Shown: positions 7,882 to 19,607, counted from the stretch's first letter. The stretch is DNA of 64,000 bases from Endozoicomonas sp. G2_1 (GCF_017744155.1 NZ_JAGHQT010000012.1:1-64000); one strand, 5' to 3'. The notes: generated from the sequence alone by a model not told the origin. Translations and numbers: made by a program.

Positions 7882-8580
7882 CTACATCACTTTTACTGTG
7901 ACTCTAACAACCGGATTTAACCAACGGTGAACATAGTTGGTAATATCACTTTTACCACCTGTTGGATCGTCATCACCTAAGTTACCACGGTGAATATGGA
8001 CATTGGTGTTAGTTTCAATGGTCGTAACACCGGTACCACCTGTTGCCACTACGCCTACTGGTGGTGGATTAGGAAAGCCCGGCTCACCCGGTGCACCACT
8101 ACCAACGATTTCGTCGTTGGCTTCAGTGCCTGCATCATAGGCATTAACGTTGACACGATATGTGCCCGGCTCTGAAGGAATACGCCAGTTGTTCAAGCCA
8201 GCAAAACCATCATTTGTAGGGAGTAACATTGCACCTACTGACAAATAGTTATTGCCATCATCGGTACTCATGGTAAATGTTGTTGAACGCGCTGGTGCTA
8301 ATAAACCACCAGCAGGGTTACTTGTGATATTGGCATTTGCCGCTGTAAAAATAGTTTCTAAACCGGCGATATTGCCGCCTTCGGCCATTTGTTGAAGTTC
8401 AGGTGACGCAGGTGTACCACTTCTAAAAAATGAGGTAGTGCCATCGTGCGCTGCAACAATAAATGGTGTGTAGTAAATACCGTGAGTTAGGTTGGTAATA
8501 GTAATTTCTAACTCTTGGGCGGAAACTAATGAGCTGCTTCCCACCAATGTGGCGACAGCAGCTAATTTTTTAATAGTCAT
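7882..8580 (-). CDS. secreted spondin-domain protein
   Basis: The start chosen is the ATG at 8580, with AAGGA 7 bp upstream and a clean Sec signal peptide (MTIKKL... cleaved after VSA). A longer frame to 8643 has no ribosome site. The mature part is a spondin_N-like domain (ITNLTHG opening, LAPARS segment, YDAGTEAN motif) and lacks the lipobox of its neighbour, so this copy is probably soluble or surface-released. The two genes are tandem paralogues: same order of motifs, separated by 9 bp. Confidence 0.82.
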   Translation of the reverse strand: MTIKKLAAVATLVGSSSLVSAQELEITITNLTHGIYYTPFIVAAHDGTTSFFRSGTPASPELQQMAEGGNIAGLETIFTAANANITSNPAGGLLAPARSTTFTMSTDDGNNYLSVGAMLLPTNDGFAGLNNWRIPSEPGTYRVNVNAYDAGTEANDEIVGSGAPGEPGFPNPPPVGVVATGGTGVTTIETNTNVHIHRGNLGDDDPTGGKSDITNYVHRWLNPVVRVTVKVM

Positions 8581-8719
8581 ATGTTTTCCTTGTATATTCT
8601 TGATAGCAAAAATGAAATCTATTTCAGTATGCAAAGAAAACATCGCAGATTAGTCACGAATTTATCACAAAAGTATCACAATAAATTGGCAGAAAAATGA
8701 GATAAATTTTTGAAAGATT

Positions 8720-9322
8720 TTACTTAATTAACGTTTCTAATCCTTTTGGCTTGTCGTAAACATCGCTTGGTTCAAAGCCAAGAGTGACGTGAAAGTCTTT
8801 CGACTTTAACAGCAGTTGTTGACGGATAAACTGTCCCTGAGCTGTACTTGCCACGACGTAGTACGCAGTACTTTTATCATTACTGGCATTGCCGAGACCG
8901 TGTAAGCTCACCTTTATTTTCTGGTTTAAATTGAGTTTTTGTTTATCAATGGTTTGATATTCAAACGGATTAACTAAGGTTAAATGAAAGTTGTTGCCGT
9001 CGCGTTTTATTTGATTATTGCGAAAGCGGTCAAAGCGATCACTAAGTTGTGCTCTTAATTGGTGTAAAAACGGAGCAAGATCCGCGCGACTAATCGACAA
9101 GCCAAGATAGACAAGTCCAGTCTTGTCTGTTAGTTCTAATGGCTGAGCGGTTATTTCTCGAAAATGAGGCTGTCCTTCTCGCTCTTTAATTACCGCAGCC
9201 AATACTCGCTTTCGTTTTTCAATCAAACGTTGTTGCTCACTATCAGCATCTGATTGGTTCGCTTGAGCGCCAGAAACAAACAAAGTTGATAAAATAAGCA
9301 GTAAGTTAAAATTTTTCACCAT
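8720..9322 (-). CDS. periplasmic 2H-phosphoesterase-like protein
   Basis: 200 residues with a Sec signal peptide (cleavage likely after AQA, residue 21). Two HxTx motifs, FHLTLV and FHVTLGF, are about 68 residues apart. This is the hallmark of the 2H phosphoesterase superfamily, whose two histidines hydrolyse cyclic or 2',3'-phosphodiesters; the C-terminal FHVTLGF resembles the bacterial 'Swiss-army-knife' RNA-repair-like group. Most known members are cytoplasmic, so an exported one is unusual. The family call rests on motifs only. It stands alone, 77 bp from the spondin gene frame. Confidence 0.6.
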   Translation of the reverse strand: MVKNFNLLLILSTLFVSGAQANQSDADSEQQRLIEKRKRVLAAVIKEREGQPHFREITAQPLELTDKTGLVYLGLSISRADLAPFLHQLRAQLSDRFDRFRNNQIKRDGNNFHLTLVNPFEYQTIDKQKLNLNQKIKVSLHGLGNASNDKSTAYYVVASTAQGQFIRQQLLLKSKDFHVTLGFEPSDVYDKPKGLETLIK

Positions 9323-9418
9323 TACACACTCGAACTGATATTAATGCTAGTCACTACAAACCCAAAAGCTGTTAGACTGATAGTATTAGCTAACATAATA
9401 CCATGAGTATTAAGACCG

Positions 9419-9802
9419 ATGAAAAGTGATTTTTCGAGTTATTGGTTTACCCCAGAGTCTTTCCACCAGCGCGCCGAACAATTCAGCGAGTGGCGATGGC
9501 GCCTACTGATGTGGAGTGCACTTTGCTTTACCTTGTATTTGTTGCTCAGTAGCCAAGTCAGTACAAAAACACCCGATGCGTTAGTATGGTTAACCTTATT
9601 TATCTTATTCAGTGCATTGCAGGCCTTGGTACTTGGCTCATTTGTCTTTTTCTTTCGAAAATTGCCATCAACACAAGCTAACAGTCGTTTCTGGTTTACT
9701 TTTTATCGCAGTGTTGAATGGTGCGAAACCCTGCTCTTTACCTTTTTGTTACCGCTGCCAGCTTTAACTTTTGTTTACGCTTTATATCAAGCCTGGTTAT
9801 AA
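9419..9802 (+). CDS. small inner membrane protein, unknown function
   Basis: 127 residues with a cytoplasmic Trp/Arg-rich head (about 1-28) and three predicted membrane helices (about 29-46, 55-80 and 100-125). No family is recognised. It starts at ATG 9419 without a strong ribosome site and is followed 29 bp later by a Rossmann-fold oxidoreductase gene on the same strand, possibly co-transcribed. Confidence 0.65.
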   Translation: MKSDFSSYWFTPESFHQRAEQFSEWRWRLLMWSALCFTLYLLLSSQVSTKTPDALVWLTLFILFSALQALVLGSFVFFFRKLPSTQANSRFWFTFYRSVEWCETLLFTFLLPLPALTFVYALYQAWL

Positions 9803-9831
9803 TTTTTCTAAACGTTAAGCCCTAATAACTT

Positions 9832-10527
9832 ATGTCTCATATCGCAATTTTTGGTGCCACAGGCCTTACTGGTAGTTACTTATTAAAGTATGCCTTAAAT
9901 GATCCGAACATTGAAAAAGTCACGACTTTCACTCGTCGAGCAATCGCCGAAACAGATGCTAAGCTCAATCAGCACCAAGTGGATTTTTCACAATTAGAAC
10001 AATTTCAATCCGCACTTGCGGTAGATACAGTGTTTTGTTGCCTGGGCACCACGCTAAAAAAGGCGGGCAGCAAAGCAGCGTTTCGCGCGATAGATATCGA
10101 CCTTGTTGAACGCGTTGCGCGAGTAGCTAAACAGGCAGGGGCCAAACAGTTTGTCGTGATCAGCAGCCAAGGAGCTAGCCCCCAGTCAAAATTTTTCTAC
10201 AGTCGCTGTAAAGCCGAGATTGAATATAAGCTCAGTGTGTTGTTTGACAATAGCGAATGCCAATTAATCATTTGCCAACCGAGTTTGTTGTTGGGTGAGC
10301 GCTCAGAGCACAGGTTTGCTGAAGGTTTGGGCATTACTTTTAACAAATATTGCGCTTGGATTTGGCGTGGTGCTTTAAGAAAATACCGACCGATTCTCGC
10401 CGCTGATTTAGCCGAGGCAATGCTGAGTTTAGCAAAAGCATGCCGGGTACCACGAATGGTGGTTGATAATCGAAATTTGCACAACGTAGTGGCAACTAAT
10501 CACAAGTTGCGCAATGCTCAAGAATGA
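9832..10527 (+). CDS. NAD(P)-binding Rossmann-fold oxidoreductase (NmrA/HTATIP2-like)
   Basis: 231-residue atypical short-chain dehydrogenase. The N-terminal nucleotide-binding motif is GATGLTG (residues 8-14) with a following FTRR loop that could bind NADPH phosphate, then a CCLGTTLKKAG segment and a conserved SSQGA strand typical of the YbjT/HTATIP2 group. Substrate unknown; some relatives are sensors rather than enzymes. A strong hairpin terminator follows the stop. Confidence 0.8.
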   Translation: MSHIAIFGATGLTGSYLLKYALNDPNIEKVTTFTRRAIAETDAKLNQHQVDFSQLEQFQSALAVDTVFCCLGTTLKKAGSKAAFRAIDIDLVERVARVAKQAGAKQFVVISSQGASPQSKFFYSRCKAEIEYKLSVLFDNSECQLIICQPSLLLGERSEHRFAEGLGITFNKYCAWIWRGALRKYRPILAADLAEAMLSLAKACRVPRMVVDNRNLHNVVATNHKLRNAQE

Positions 10528-10532
10528 TAGTT

Positions 10533-10559
10533 GAGGAGACATAGACCTGTCTCCTCTTT
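10533..10559 (+). terminator. terminator after the oxidoreductase gene
   Basis: A perfect 9-bp stem (GAGGAGACA / TGTCTCCTC) with a 6-nt loop is followed by TTTAAAATTTT. The flanking A/T runs would let it work for the converging transporter gene as well. Confidence 0.75.
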
Positions 10560-10580
10560 AAAATTTTACCTCTACCAGCG

Positions 10581-11471
10581 TTAAGTATGTTTAGCGAGCT
10601 TAAACCAGTACTTGTCGGCAAACTGATAAACTGCAAGCCCGGCAATAATCATGATAGCGCCAATGACCATGATCATTGACACTTGCTCACCGTTGAGTAT
10701 CGCGCCCAAACTTATTGCCAATACTGGCGTTAACAAAGTGACTAGCGCTACTGTGGTTGCTGGCAGCTTTTGTAAAATATAAAAATACGCAATAAAGCCA
10801 ATCAAGGAGCCAAAAACCGCCAAATAGACAACCGCCGCCACGGTCTTAGTACTCCAGGTATCCACCGGTAAACTGCCGTCGGTTAGCCACCAAACGAGGG
10901 CAAACAGTGGCGTTGAATAAATCAGTGTCCCGGTTGTTGTTGCGACGGGATGAATGCTGATATTGACGCTTTTCACCAATACGCCACTCAAACTAAAACA
11001 CAGCATACCCGCGATAATTAAGACCACGCCCTGCCACGCCAGTTGCCCTGATGCTAAGTTATTTGAGCAAACCATAGCTAAGCCTGCAATTGCCAGGGCA
11101 AATGCGAATTTTTTAGAAGCAGAAAACGCCGGCCCTTTCAGTAATTTTTGTTCAAACAACCCAGAGACTATTGGCGACAAGCCAAAGACCAGTGACATAA
11201 AGCCTGAGTCTAGGTATTGTGCAGAAAAGTAGCCAAAGCTCATACCGCCAAAAACGCCTAAACTTGAATAGCAGTAAAGACGTTGAGCTTGTGCACGCCA
11301 AGGTAAGCGAATATTCGACAAACCGATAATCAGCAGACAGATCACGACCGCAACTAACATACGTAGCAGCACCGCCAAACTCGGATGCATGCTTTGTGTA
11401 CTCCAAACGATCGCCAACGGAGTGGTTGACCAAATCAATACAACAGCTAAATATGACGCTGGTACGCTCAC
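10581..11471 (-). CDS. EamA-family (DMT superfamily) transporter
   Basis: 296 residues forming ten predicted membrane helices in two homologous EamA halves (about 5-135 and 150-285), the drug/metabolite transporter layout. Such proteins usually export amino acids or metabolites; the substrate cannot be read from sequence. The ATG at 11471 starts MSVPASYLAVVLIWSTTPLA with the W-S-x-x-P pattern of the first helix. It converges on the oxidoreductase gene at 9832-10527. Confidence 0.85.
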   Translation of the reverse strand: MSVPASYLAVVLIWSTTPLAIVWSTQSMHPSLAVLLRMLVAVVICLLIIGLSNIRLPWRAQAQRLYCYSSLGVFGGMSFGYFSAQYLDSGFMSLVFGLSPIVSGLFEQKLLKGPAFSASKKFAFALAIAGLAMVCSNNLASGQLAWQGVVLIIAGMLCFSLSGVLVKSVNISIHPVATTTGTLIYSTPLFALVWWLTDGSLPVDTWSTKTVAAVVYLAVFGSLIGFIAYFYILQKLPATTVALVTLLTPVLAISLGAILNGEQVSMIMVIGAIMIIAGLAVYQFADKYWFKLAKHT

Positions 11472-11810
11472 GGCTTTATCCTCAATGCAGGTTGTCAGTT
11501 AACAATATCGCTAAAGAGAGCGGTGTCGGAATCAATCTTAGTAGAAGGTAATAACGCCGCTATCTGACTGAAGCGGCTGATAAGACTAAACTAACGAATA
11601 TCTTTACAAGCCGCAAACCGATGACACCAGACCACTGGATTATCTTGTTTGACCACAATACCCTGCCAACAAACACTTTTGGTTTGCAGCTTGAGTTCTG
11701 TGGTTAATGTTTGCGATTTCATAAATATCACTGAATAAGTTTAGTTACTCGGTTATCTTGTCGTTTTAATCAACAAATAGCAAGTACTAAATACTAATCA
11801 GTTCAACAGC
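11472..11810. other. intergenic region between ligA and the EamA gene
   Basis: 339 bp between two reverse-strand genes. Apart from the 43-codon frame at 11591-11722 described separately, I see no RNA gene, strong terminator or repeat. Confidence 0.5.
11591..11722 (-). CDS. possible 43-residue small protein
   Basis: A complete reading frame on the reverse strand in the ligA-EamA gap. The product has three cysteines and two tryptophans in the segment CWQG...VVWCHRF, an unusual composition for random sequence. There is no good ribosome site and I recognise no family. It could equally be chance. Confidence 0.25.
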   Translation of the reverse strand: MKSQTLTTELKLQTKSVCWQGIVVKQDNPVVWCHRFAACKDIR

Positions 11811-13859
<2,049 letters not shown>

Positions 13860-13874
13860 TTAATTTATTCTCTT

Positions 13875-13906
13875 GAAAAATAAACGGACTGGCATTGACC
13901 AGTCCG
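13875..13906 (-). terminator. terminator between zipA and ligA
   Basis: On the reverse strand CGGACTGG and CCAGTCCG form an 8-bp stem with a 6-nt loop followed by TTTATTTTT. It should attenuate read-through from zipA into ligA. Confidence 0.8.
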
Positions 13907-13939
13907 CTTACGTTATACCTTGTTTGTGTTAATAACGAC

Positions 13940-15052
13940 TTAAGCGCCTGCTATACGCTTTTTACGTTCAAACTCGCGAATTTTACTAATGTAGTGTTGC
14001 TCTGTTTGCTTGGTCATAACACTGCGCTTATCGTCTAACACTTGGCCGTGATATTCTTGTGCTAACTGTTTCGCTGCACCTAGCATATGCTGAAAAACTT
14101 CAAACGGGTCGCCAGCGTTTGGCAAGGTCATAAACAAGCTCACGCCTTGGGTTGCAAAGCTTTCCATTTCGTCGAGGTCAAACGTTCCCGGGTTCATCAT
14201 ATTGGCCAAGCTAAAGGTGACTTTACCATTGCCTGCATTATCTTCATGGCGATGAAAAATATTCATTTCGCCAAAGCGCATACCTAAGGTCAATAAGCTC
14301 GGCAACAAGGCCGCACCGCTAATCACTTGATTCTCTGGCATCACAACCGATAACACCAAGACTTCTTGTTCTAGCTCAACCTGTTCTTTCGTTTCAGTGT
14401 TCACCGCGGCGCTTTGTTTCGCTTCGTTAGTGGTTGGCTCATCAAAGCTCAAGTCATCGTCAAAATCGATTTCCATTTGATTGCGCTTTAAGGCCGCTTT
14501 TTTTGTAGTGGCGCTGGTTTTGGCAATTTTGCGTTCAGGTTTTGGCTGAGTAACAGGCGTTTGATAGACAGTGTCCTGCTCAGGCGCTGCGCCAAGTTGA
14601 GTTAAATCACCAATTTCTGGTTCATTGCGGTCAATATGACTGGCTTCATCTACCGAAACTTGTTCTAGTGACACTGATTCTGTCGTTGGTGTCTCTGGCA
14701 TTGTTTCAACGTGTAGTTCAGGCGCAGCTTGTTGCTCTGTCGCGGTTTGCTCATTTGCCTGGGCATTATCGTGACCACTTGCGGCCATCAAGGGTTCTTG
14801 ACCATGATTCAATGACTGCTCTTGTTCAGCACCTTGGTTTTTACCAACGACTTTTACTTGGCCGATACCATCTTGATCAAAACCAGCACCATCTGTGGTG
14901 CGCTCAGCAGGTTCAAAATCACCATCGTGTTTTGCTTTTAATTTGTATGGATTTTTATTTTTGCGAATAGTCCACAAGCCGTGAACAAAAATTGCTCCAA
15001 TGACGATAGCACTGATAATAATTAATGCATTTCTAAACGTATCTTCCATCAT
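13940..15052 (-). CDS. zipA: cell division protein ZipA
   Basis: Membrane anchor that tethers FtsZ to the inner membrane at the division site. 370 residues: a short N-terminus followed by one membrane helix (about 8-28), a long acidic Gln/Glu/Pro-rich linker (about 40-225), and the C-terminal FtsZ-binding domain (about 230-360, starting LSVVMPENQ). Two consecutive ATG codons open the gene (15052 and 15049); the first is used here. It is flanked by smc upstream and ligA downstream, the standard arrangement. Confidence 0.95.
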   Translation of the reverse strand: MMEDTFRNALIIISAIVIGAIFVHGLWTIRKNKNPYKLKAKHDGDFEPAERTTDGAGFDQDGIGQVKVVGKNQGAEQEQSLNHGQEPLMAASGHDNAQANEQTATEQQAAPELHVETMPETPTTESVSLEQVSVDEASHIDRNEPEIGDLTQLGAAPEQDTVYQTPVTQPKPERKIAKTSATTKKAALKRNQMEIDFDDDLSFDEPTTNEAKQSAAVNTETKEQVELEQEVLVLSVVMPENQVISGAALLPSLLTLGMRFGEMNIFHRHEDNAGNGKVTFSLANMMNPGTFDLDEMESFATQGVSLFMTLPNAGDPFEVFQHMLGAAKQLAQEYHGQVLDDKRSVMTKQTEQHYISKIREFERKKRIAGA

Positions 15053-15129
15053 CTAGCCTAATTTTTCTCTAATTGTTCTTTATTTATTGTTAACGAGCTA
15101 TTTTTTGAAATTGCTTTAACAGCTTGTTG

Positions 15130-18100
15130 TTAGCCCAGTTCAGCCATTGCCATCGCTTCGTCAATGTCTACGGCAACCATACGGGATACCCCCGGTTCAA
15201 ACATGGTTACGCCAGTTAAGTGACTGGCCATTTCCATCGCAATTTTATTGTGACTGATGTAAATAAATTGCACAGTTTGCGACATTTCGCGTACTAAATT
15301 GCAAAAGCGACCAACGTTAGCATCGTCGAGCGGCGCGTCAACTTCGTCCAGCATACAAAACGGCGCTGGGTTAAGGCGAAAAATAGCAAAAACCAATGAT
15401 AATGCGGTCAGTGCTTTTTCTCCACCCGATAATAAGTGAATTGTACTATTTTTTTTGCCCGGAGGGCGAGCCATAATCGTAACACCGGTATCGAGCATAT
15501 CATCCCCAGTTAAGGCTAAGTAGGCTTGACCGCCACCAAAAACCTTGGGAAATAACTGCTGTAAATCTTGGTTAATTTGGTCAAAGGTCAGCTTAAACTT
15601 GTGTTTAGTTTCCCGATCTATCTTGGCAATGGCGGCTTCCAATGTTGAAATCGCTTCGCTAAGGTCTTGATCTTGTTGGTCTAAAAAGTTTTTTCGTTCA
15701 AGCTGAGTATCGTATTCATCTATCGCTGCCAAGTTAATAGGCCCAAGGCGGCTAATCTCTTTAGCAAGTTTAACCAGGTGCCCTTGCCAGATATTTTCTT
15801 GCGCGTTTTCAGGCATTTGAGCCAATACTTGATTTACATTTTGTTGCATTTCAGCAAGCGATTCGAGTGCAGCATTAGCGCGAACACGAAAACTCTCTGC
15901 ATCGAGGTGGTGCTGATTTATCTGCTCTTTAAGCTGATTGACCGACTGTTCTGCTGCTTGCTTTTCCTGCTCTAATTGTTTTATTCGTTGTTGATCACCA
16001 GCGAGGTTTTGTTGAATAAAGCTCAGTTTGTCATCAACTTCAGCCATCTGCTTGAGCCACACTTGTAATTGTTGCTCATCATCGTCAATCGGCATTACCA
16101 AGGCTTCTAGTCGTTCGGTTAACTCAGCGATATTTTCAGCGCTGGTCTGGCAATCTAACGCAATACGTGCCAAAGATTGCTGCAAGCTTTGCTGCTTACT
16201 TTTACTGTATTCAAGTGCCAAAGATTGCTGGTGACGACTTTGATGAAGTTGCTCTATTTGCTGTTGTAGCTGTCGACTCTGCTCATTGGCACTAGCAGAC
16301 GTACGTTCTAACTCAGACAAGTCAACGGCTTGATAGCCTTGTTCAAATTCTTCCAACTCAAGTTGATAAACAGCCTGTAACTCTTGTTGCTCTTGATAGC
16401 TTTGCTCAAGATCTCGATAATTTTGTTGCAGCTCTTGTTGGCGACGTTGGGCAATGTCGGCCGATTGAGTAACAAGTGCAAGTTGTTGTTTGAGCTGCTG
16501 GCCTTGTTGAGCAATATCACGCTGTTGCCCCGTTATTTGCGCCAATTGTTGACTGACTCGCTCTTCTTGAGCGGTTAACTCCGTCAACTGCTGATTGCCT
16601 TTCAAGACGTTTTCGGCCAAGCGTTCTAAACTCTGTTGTAACGCTTGTTGCTGTTGTTGGTGCTGCAATACATTGTCACTGCTATCACTGCTGCCTATTC
16701 GGCCACGGCGGATAAAGCGTTGACTCAGCCAATAACCTTCTCGGCAAATCACCGACTGCTCCAAGTCAAGCTCAGCGACAAGTTGCTGCGCGTGACTGAG
16801 ATCATCAGCAACAATAATTTGATTTAACCACTGATTAAGGGCTGAGTGACCTGAGACTTTCTCAGCCAAACTGCCAGGTATTGGCTCAGCTATTAGCCCA
16901 GAGACAGATTCACTTTGCTCTGGAGCAATTAACATCAACTGTTGCTCAAATTCAAGCGGTGATAAATCATCAACCAACTGAGCTTGTAACCACTGCGCCA
17001 AGACCAATTCGACACATGCTTCCCACCCGGGTTCAACGGTGAGAATTTGGTAGAGCTGACGACAATCACTATTTTGATCATTGCCAGATAAAGCATCTTG
17101 CTGCTGGCAAAGCCAATCTTGCTTCGGTGCTAATAGACTTTGTAGCTGTGCTAGCAACGCTTGTTCTGCCTGCTGCTGCGCCAACACTTGCTGCCGTTGT
17201 TGCTTTACTTGCTCAACTAACTCTTGTATTTGTTGATGCTCAGCGCTAACCAATTCCACTTGTTCAGCTAATTGTGCCTGCTGTTTAAGATTATCTTCTA
17301 GCGCAATCGCCAAGTCTTGTTGCTGCTCTTGCTGAGCTTGTTGGCTATTGCTGTCGTGGTCTAATTGCACTTTTAGCTGCTCAAGCTGACCAGCTAACTC
17401 GGTGACAGTTTTTTGGTTGTAGTTAATTTTTTGGCTTAAATTGGCCTTGTGCTCCGCATCTGTTGCTGCGCTTTTATTGGCCTGATTTAGTTGCTGCTGG
17501 GCGCTTTGCTGACGATTTTGCGCATCAACTAATAACGCTTGTTGTTCAACCAATTGTTGCTCAACAATCAATAACGCTTCAGCTTGTTCAGCTGCCAGCA
17601 GTTCAACCTCGACCAATGCCTGCTGATCGAGCTGCTGCTGATCAGCACTTCGCTTCAGTGTTTGCTCAGCTTTAGCAAGGGTTTGACTGGTAATAATTTG
17701 CTGTTGTTTGTTGTGCTTAATGCTCTGTTCAAGGCGAGCGATATCGTTAGTTAGGACTATTTTTTGCTGTTGCAAATCACCAATACTTTCGCCGCCCACT
17801 TCTAACGTTTGTTTTGCTTCAAACAATTTAGCGTCAAGCGTATTTTGCGCCAGTACTAAGTCTTGCACTTGCTGCTGCAGTGCAGACATTTTGTCCTGCT
17901 GGGCTTGGCTCTTTTGGTTAAATTGCTGCCACCTCAGCACCGATAGTTCTGCCTTGTACTTGCGTTCACTTTGTTTAAGAGTTTTAAAGCGTTTTGCTGC
18001 CTCTGATTGTTTGTGCAGTTTTTCTATTTGCGCGCCTAGTTCGAGCCTAATATCGGTTAAGCGCTCAAGGTTTTCTCGGGTATGGCGAATGCGATTTTCG

Positions 18101-18651
18101 GTGTCACGGCGACGTTCTTTGTATTTAGAAATGCCCGCAGCTTCTTCGATAAACACTCGAAGTTCTTGGGGCTTAGACTCAATTAAACGAGAGACGGTGC
18201 CCTGCTCGATAATTGCGTAACTGCGCGGGCCAAGGCCAGTACCGAGGAAAATATCGGTAATGTCTTTGCGTCGGCATTTGCTGCCATTGAGGAAGTAACT
18301 ATTGTTGCCATCGCGAGTGACCAAACGCCTCACTGCGACTTCGTTACGCTCAGCGATTTCACCGGCCATCGTCCCTTGCAAATGACCCGCGACGTTCTCA
18401 AAAACCAACTCAACACTGGCTTGTCCAACCGGTTTACGGCTAGTAGCACCGTTGAAAATAACGTCGGTCATGGCATCGCCACGCAAGTTTTTCGCCGAAC
18501 TTTCCCCTAGTACCCAACGCACCGCATCAATAATATTTGATTTGCCGCAACCATTTGGGCCGACAATTGCGGTCATTTGTTCGGTAAATGGCACCTTAGT
18601 GCTATCGACAAACGACTTAAAACCAGCCAATTTAATTTGCTTGAGGCGCAT
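15130..18651 (-). CDS. smc: chromosome segregation protein SMC
   Basis: Condensin ATPase that organises and segregates the chromosome with ScpA/ScpB. 1173 residues: N-terminal Walker A GPNGCGKSN (about 32-40), a very Gln-rich first coiled coil, a hinge (about 520-650), a second coiled coil, then the ABC signature LSGGEKALTALSL and Walker B with DEVDAPLDD. Presence of SMC rather than MukB separates this lineage from Enterobacterales and Vibrionales. Its start faces cysZ across 157 bp. Many open frames in the other strand here are shadows caused by the CAG/CAA repeats of the coiled coils. Confidence 0.98.
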   Translation of the reverse strand: MRLKQIKLAGFKSFVDSTKVPFTEQMTAIVGPNGCGKSNIIDAVRWVLGESSAKNLRGDAMTDVIFNGATSRKPVGQASVELVFENVAGHLQGTMAGEIAERNEVAVRRLVTRDGNNSYFLNGSKCRRKDITDIFLGTGLGPRSYAIIEQGTVSRLIESKPQELRVFIEEAAGISKYKERRRDTENRIRHTRENLERLTDIRLELGAQIEKLHKQSEAAKRFKTLKQSERKYKAELSVLRWQQFNQKSQAQQDKMSALQQQVQDLVLAQNTLDAKLFEAKQTLEVGGESIGDLQQQKIVLTNDIARLEQSIKHNKQQQIITSQTLAKAEQTLKRSADQQQLDQQALVEVELLAAEQAEALLIVEQQLVEQQALLVDAQNRQQSAQQQLNQANKSAATDAEHKANLSQKINYNQKTVTELAGQLEQLKVQLDHDSNSQQAQQEQQQDLAIALEDNLKQQAQLAEQVELVSAEHQQIQELVEQVKQQRQQVLAQQQAEQALLAQLQSLLAPKQDWLCQQQDALSGNDQNSDCRQLYQILTVEPGWEACVELVLAQWLQAQLVDDLSPLEFEQQLMLIAPEQSESVSGLIAEPIPGSLAEKVSGHSALNQWLNQIIVADDLSHAQQLVAELDLEQSVICREGYWLSQRFIRRGRIGSSDSSDNVLQHQQQQQALQQSLERLAENVLKGNQQLTELTAQEERVSQQLAQITGQQRDIAQQGQQLKQQLALVTQSADIAQRRQQELQQNYRDLEQSYQEQQELQAVYQLELEEFEQGYQAVDLSELERTSASANEQSRQLQQQIEQLHQSRHQQSLALEYSKSKQQSLQQSLARIALDCQTSAENIAELTERLEALVMPIDDDEQQLQVWLKQMAEVDDKLSFIQQNLAGDQQRIKQLEQEKQAAEQSVNQLKEQINQHHLDAESFRVRANAALESLAEMQQNVNQVLAQMPENAQENIWQGHLVKLAKEISRLGPINLAAIDEYDTQLERKNFLDQQDQDLSEAISTLEAAIAKIDRETKHKFKLTFDQINQDLQQLFPKVFGGGQAYLALTGDDMLDTGVTIMARPPGKKNSTIHLLSGGEKALTALSLVFAIFRLNPAPFCMLDEVDAPLDDANVGRFCNLVREMSQTVQFIYISHNKIAMEMASHLTGVTMFEPGVSRMVAVDIDEAMAMAELG

Positions 18652-18808
18652 AGTGCAAAAATGAGATAAACGTCAGAATATTATCGAGTTATCAACACTG
18701 TATCAGAAAATGTTGCCTTTTGTAACAACTCGGTGCTGTTCCGCAAATTTACAAATGGGTATACTCATTAGCTAGGGTAATTCAACAGGTTATTAAAACG
18801 ACAGCAAT

Positions 18809-19558
18809 ATGCAACAACCACAGGTAACTTCTCAACAAAGCGGTGTCAGCTATTTCTTTAAAGGCTTTGAACTGATCAGGCAAAAAGGATTAAAGCGCTT
18901 TGTCTTTATTCCCCTAACTGTCAATCTCGTTTTATTTAGCATTGCTTTTTACTACTTATTTGGCCAACTTGATGTTTACATGGCGAAACTGGACGCTTTT
19001 ATCCCCGACTTTCTCAGTTGGTTAAGCTATTTGTTATGGCCACTTGCGGTCGCGTTTATGTTGGTGTTTTTCTCCTTTATTTTCAGTTCAGTCGCCAATT
19101 GGCTCGCCGCCCCTTTTAATGGTTTATTGTCGGAAAAAGTTGAAGAAAAACTCACTGGACAAGTGTCTAGTGACGGTTCATTTGCCGACATAGTGAAAGA
19201 CACACCTAGAACACTATCGCGCGAGTGGTGCAAGTTTCGCTATTACTTGCCGCGAGCCATAGGCTTTTTATTGTTGTCTTGGCTGATTCCAGTCATCGGC
19301 CAAATCATCTGGTTTTTATTTGTTGCGTGGATGATGGCGGTACAATACAAAGATTATCCGTTTGATAATCACAAGATTAATTTTGATTTGATGAAAGATC
19401 AGCTGCGCGATAAAAAGTCGTTGAGTTTTAGCTTTGGTATAACGGTTGCGATTTTCGCCATGGTGCCAATCGTCAATTTAATTGTCATGCCAGTCGCAAT
19501 TTGTGGTGCAACAGCACTGTGGGTTGACCATTACCGAGCACAAAACCTCGGTAGCTAA
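18809..19558 (+). CDS. cysZ: sulfate transporter CysZ
   Basis: Inner-membrane sulfate uptake channel supporting cysteine synthesis. 249 residues with the EI24/CysZ fold: N-terminal amphipathic region (GVSYFFKGFELI), four hydrophobic segments (about 28-50, 70-100, 150-185 and 205-235) and the family's FSFIFSSVANWLAAPFNG segment. In E. coli cysZ is likewise next to zipA-ligA; here smc lies between and cysZ is divergent. Confidence 0.93.
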   Translation: MQQPQVTSQQSGVSYFFKGFELIRQKGLKRFVFIPLTVNLVLFSIAFYYLFGQLDVYMAKLDAFIPDFLSWLSYLLWPLAVAFMLVFFSFIFSSVANWLAAPFNGLLSEKVEEKLTGQVSSDGSFADIVKDTPRTLSREWCKFRYYLPRAIGFLLLSWLIPVIGQIIWFLFVAWMMAVQYKDYPFDNHKINFDLMKDQLRDKKSLSFSFGITVAIFAMVPIVNLIVMPVAICGATALWVDHYRAQNLGS

Positions 19559-19607
19559 ACAATAATTTTCTTGACCATCATAACGTTAAGGTTAAGATGA
19601 AGTTTAG

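Noticed and set aside
17708-18220. 170-codon plus-strand frame inside smc
   Set aside because: Ser/Cys-rich shadow of the smc coding strand.
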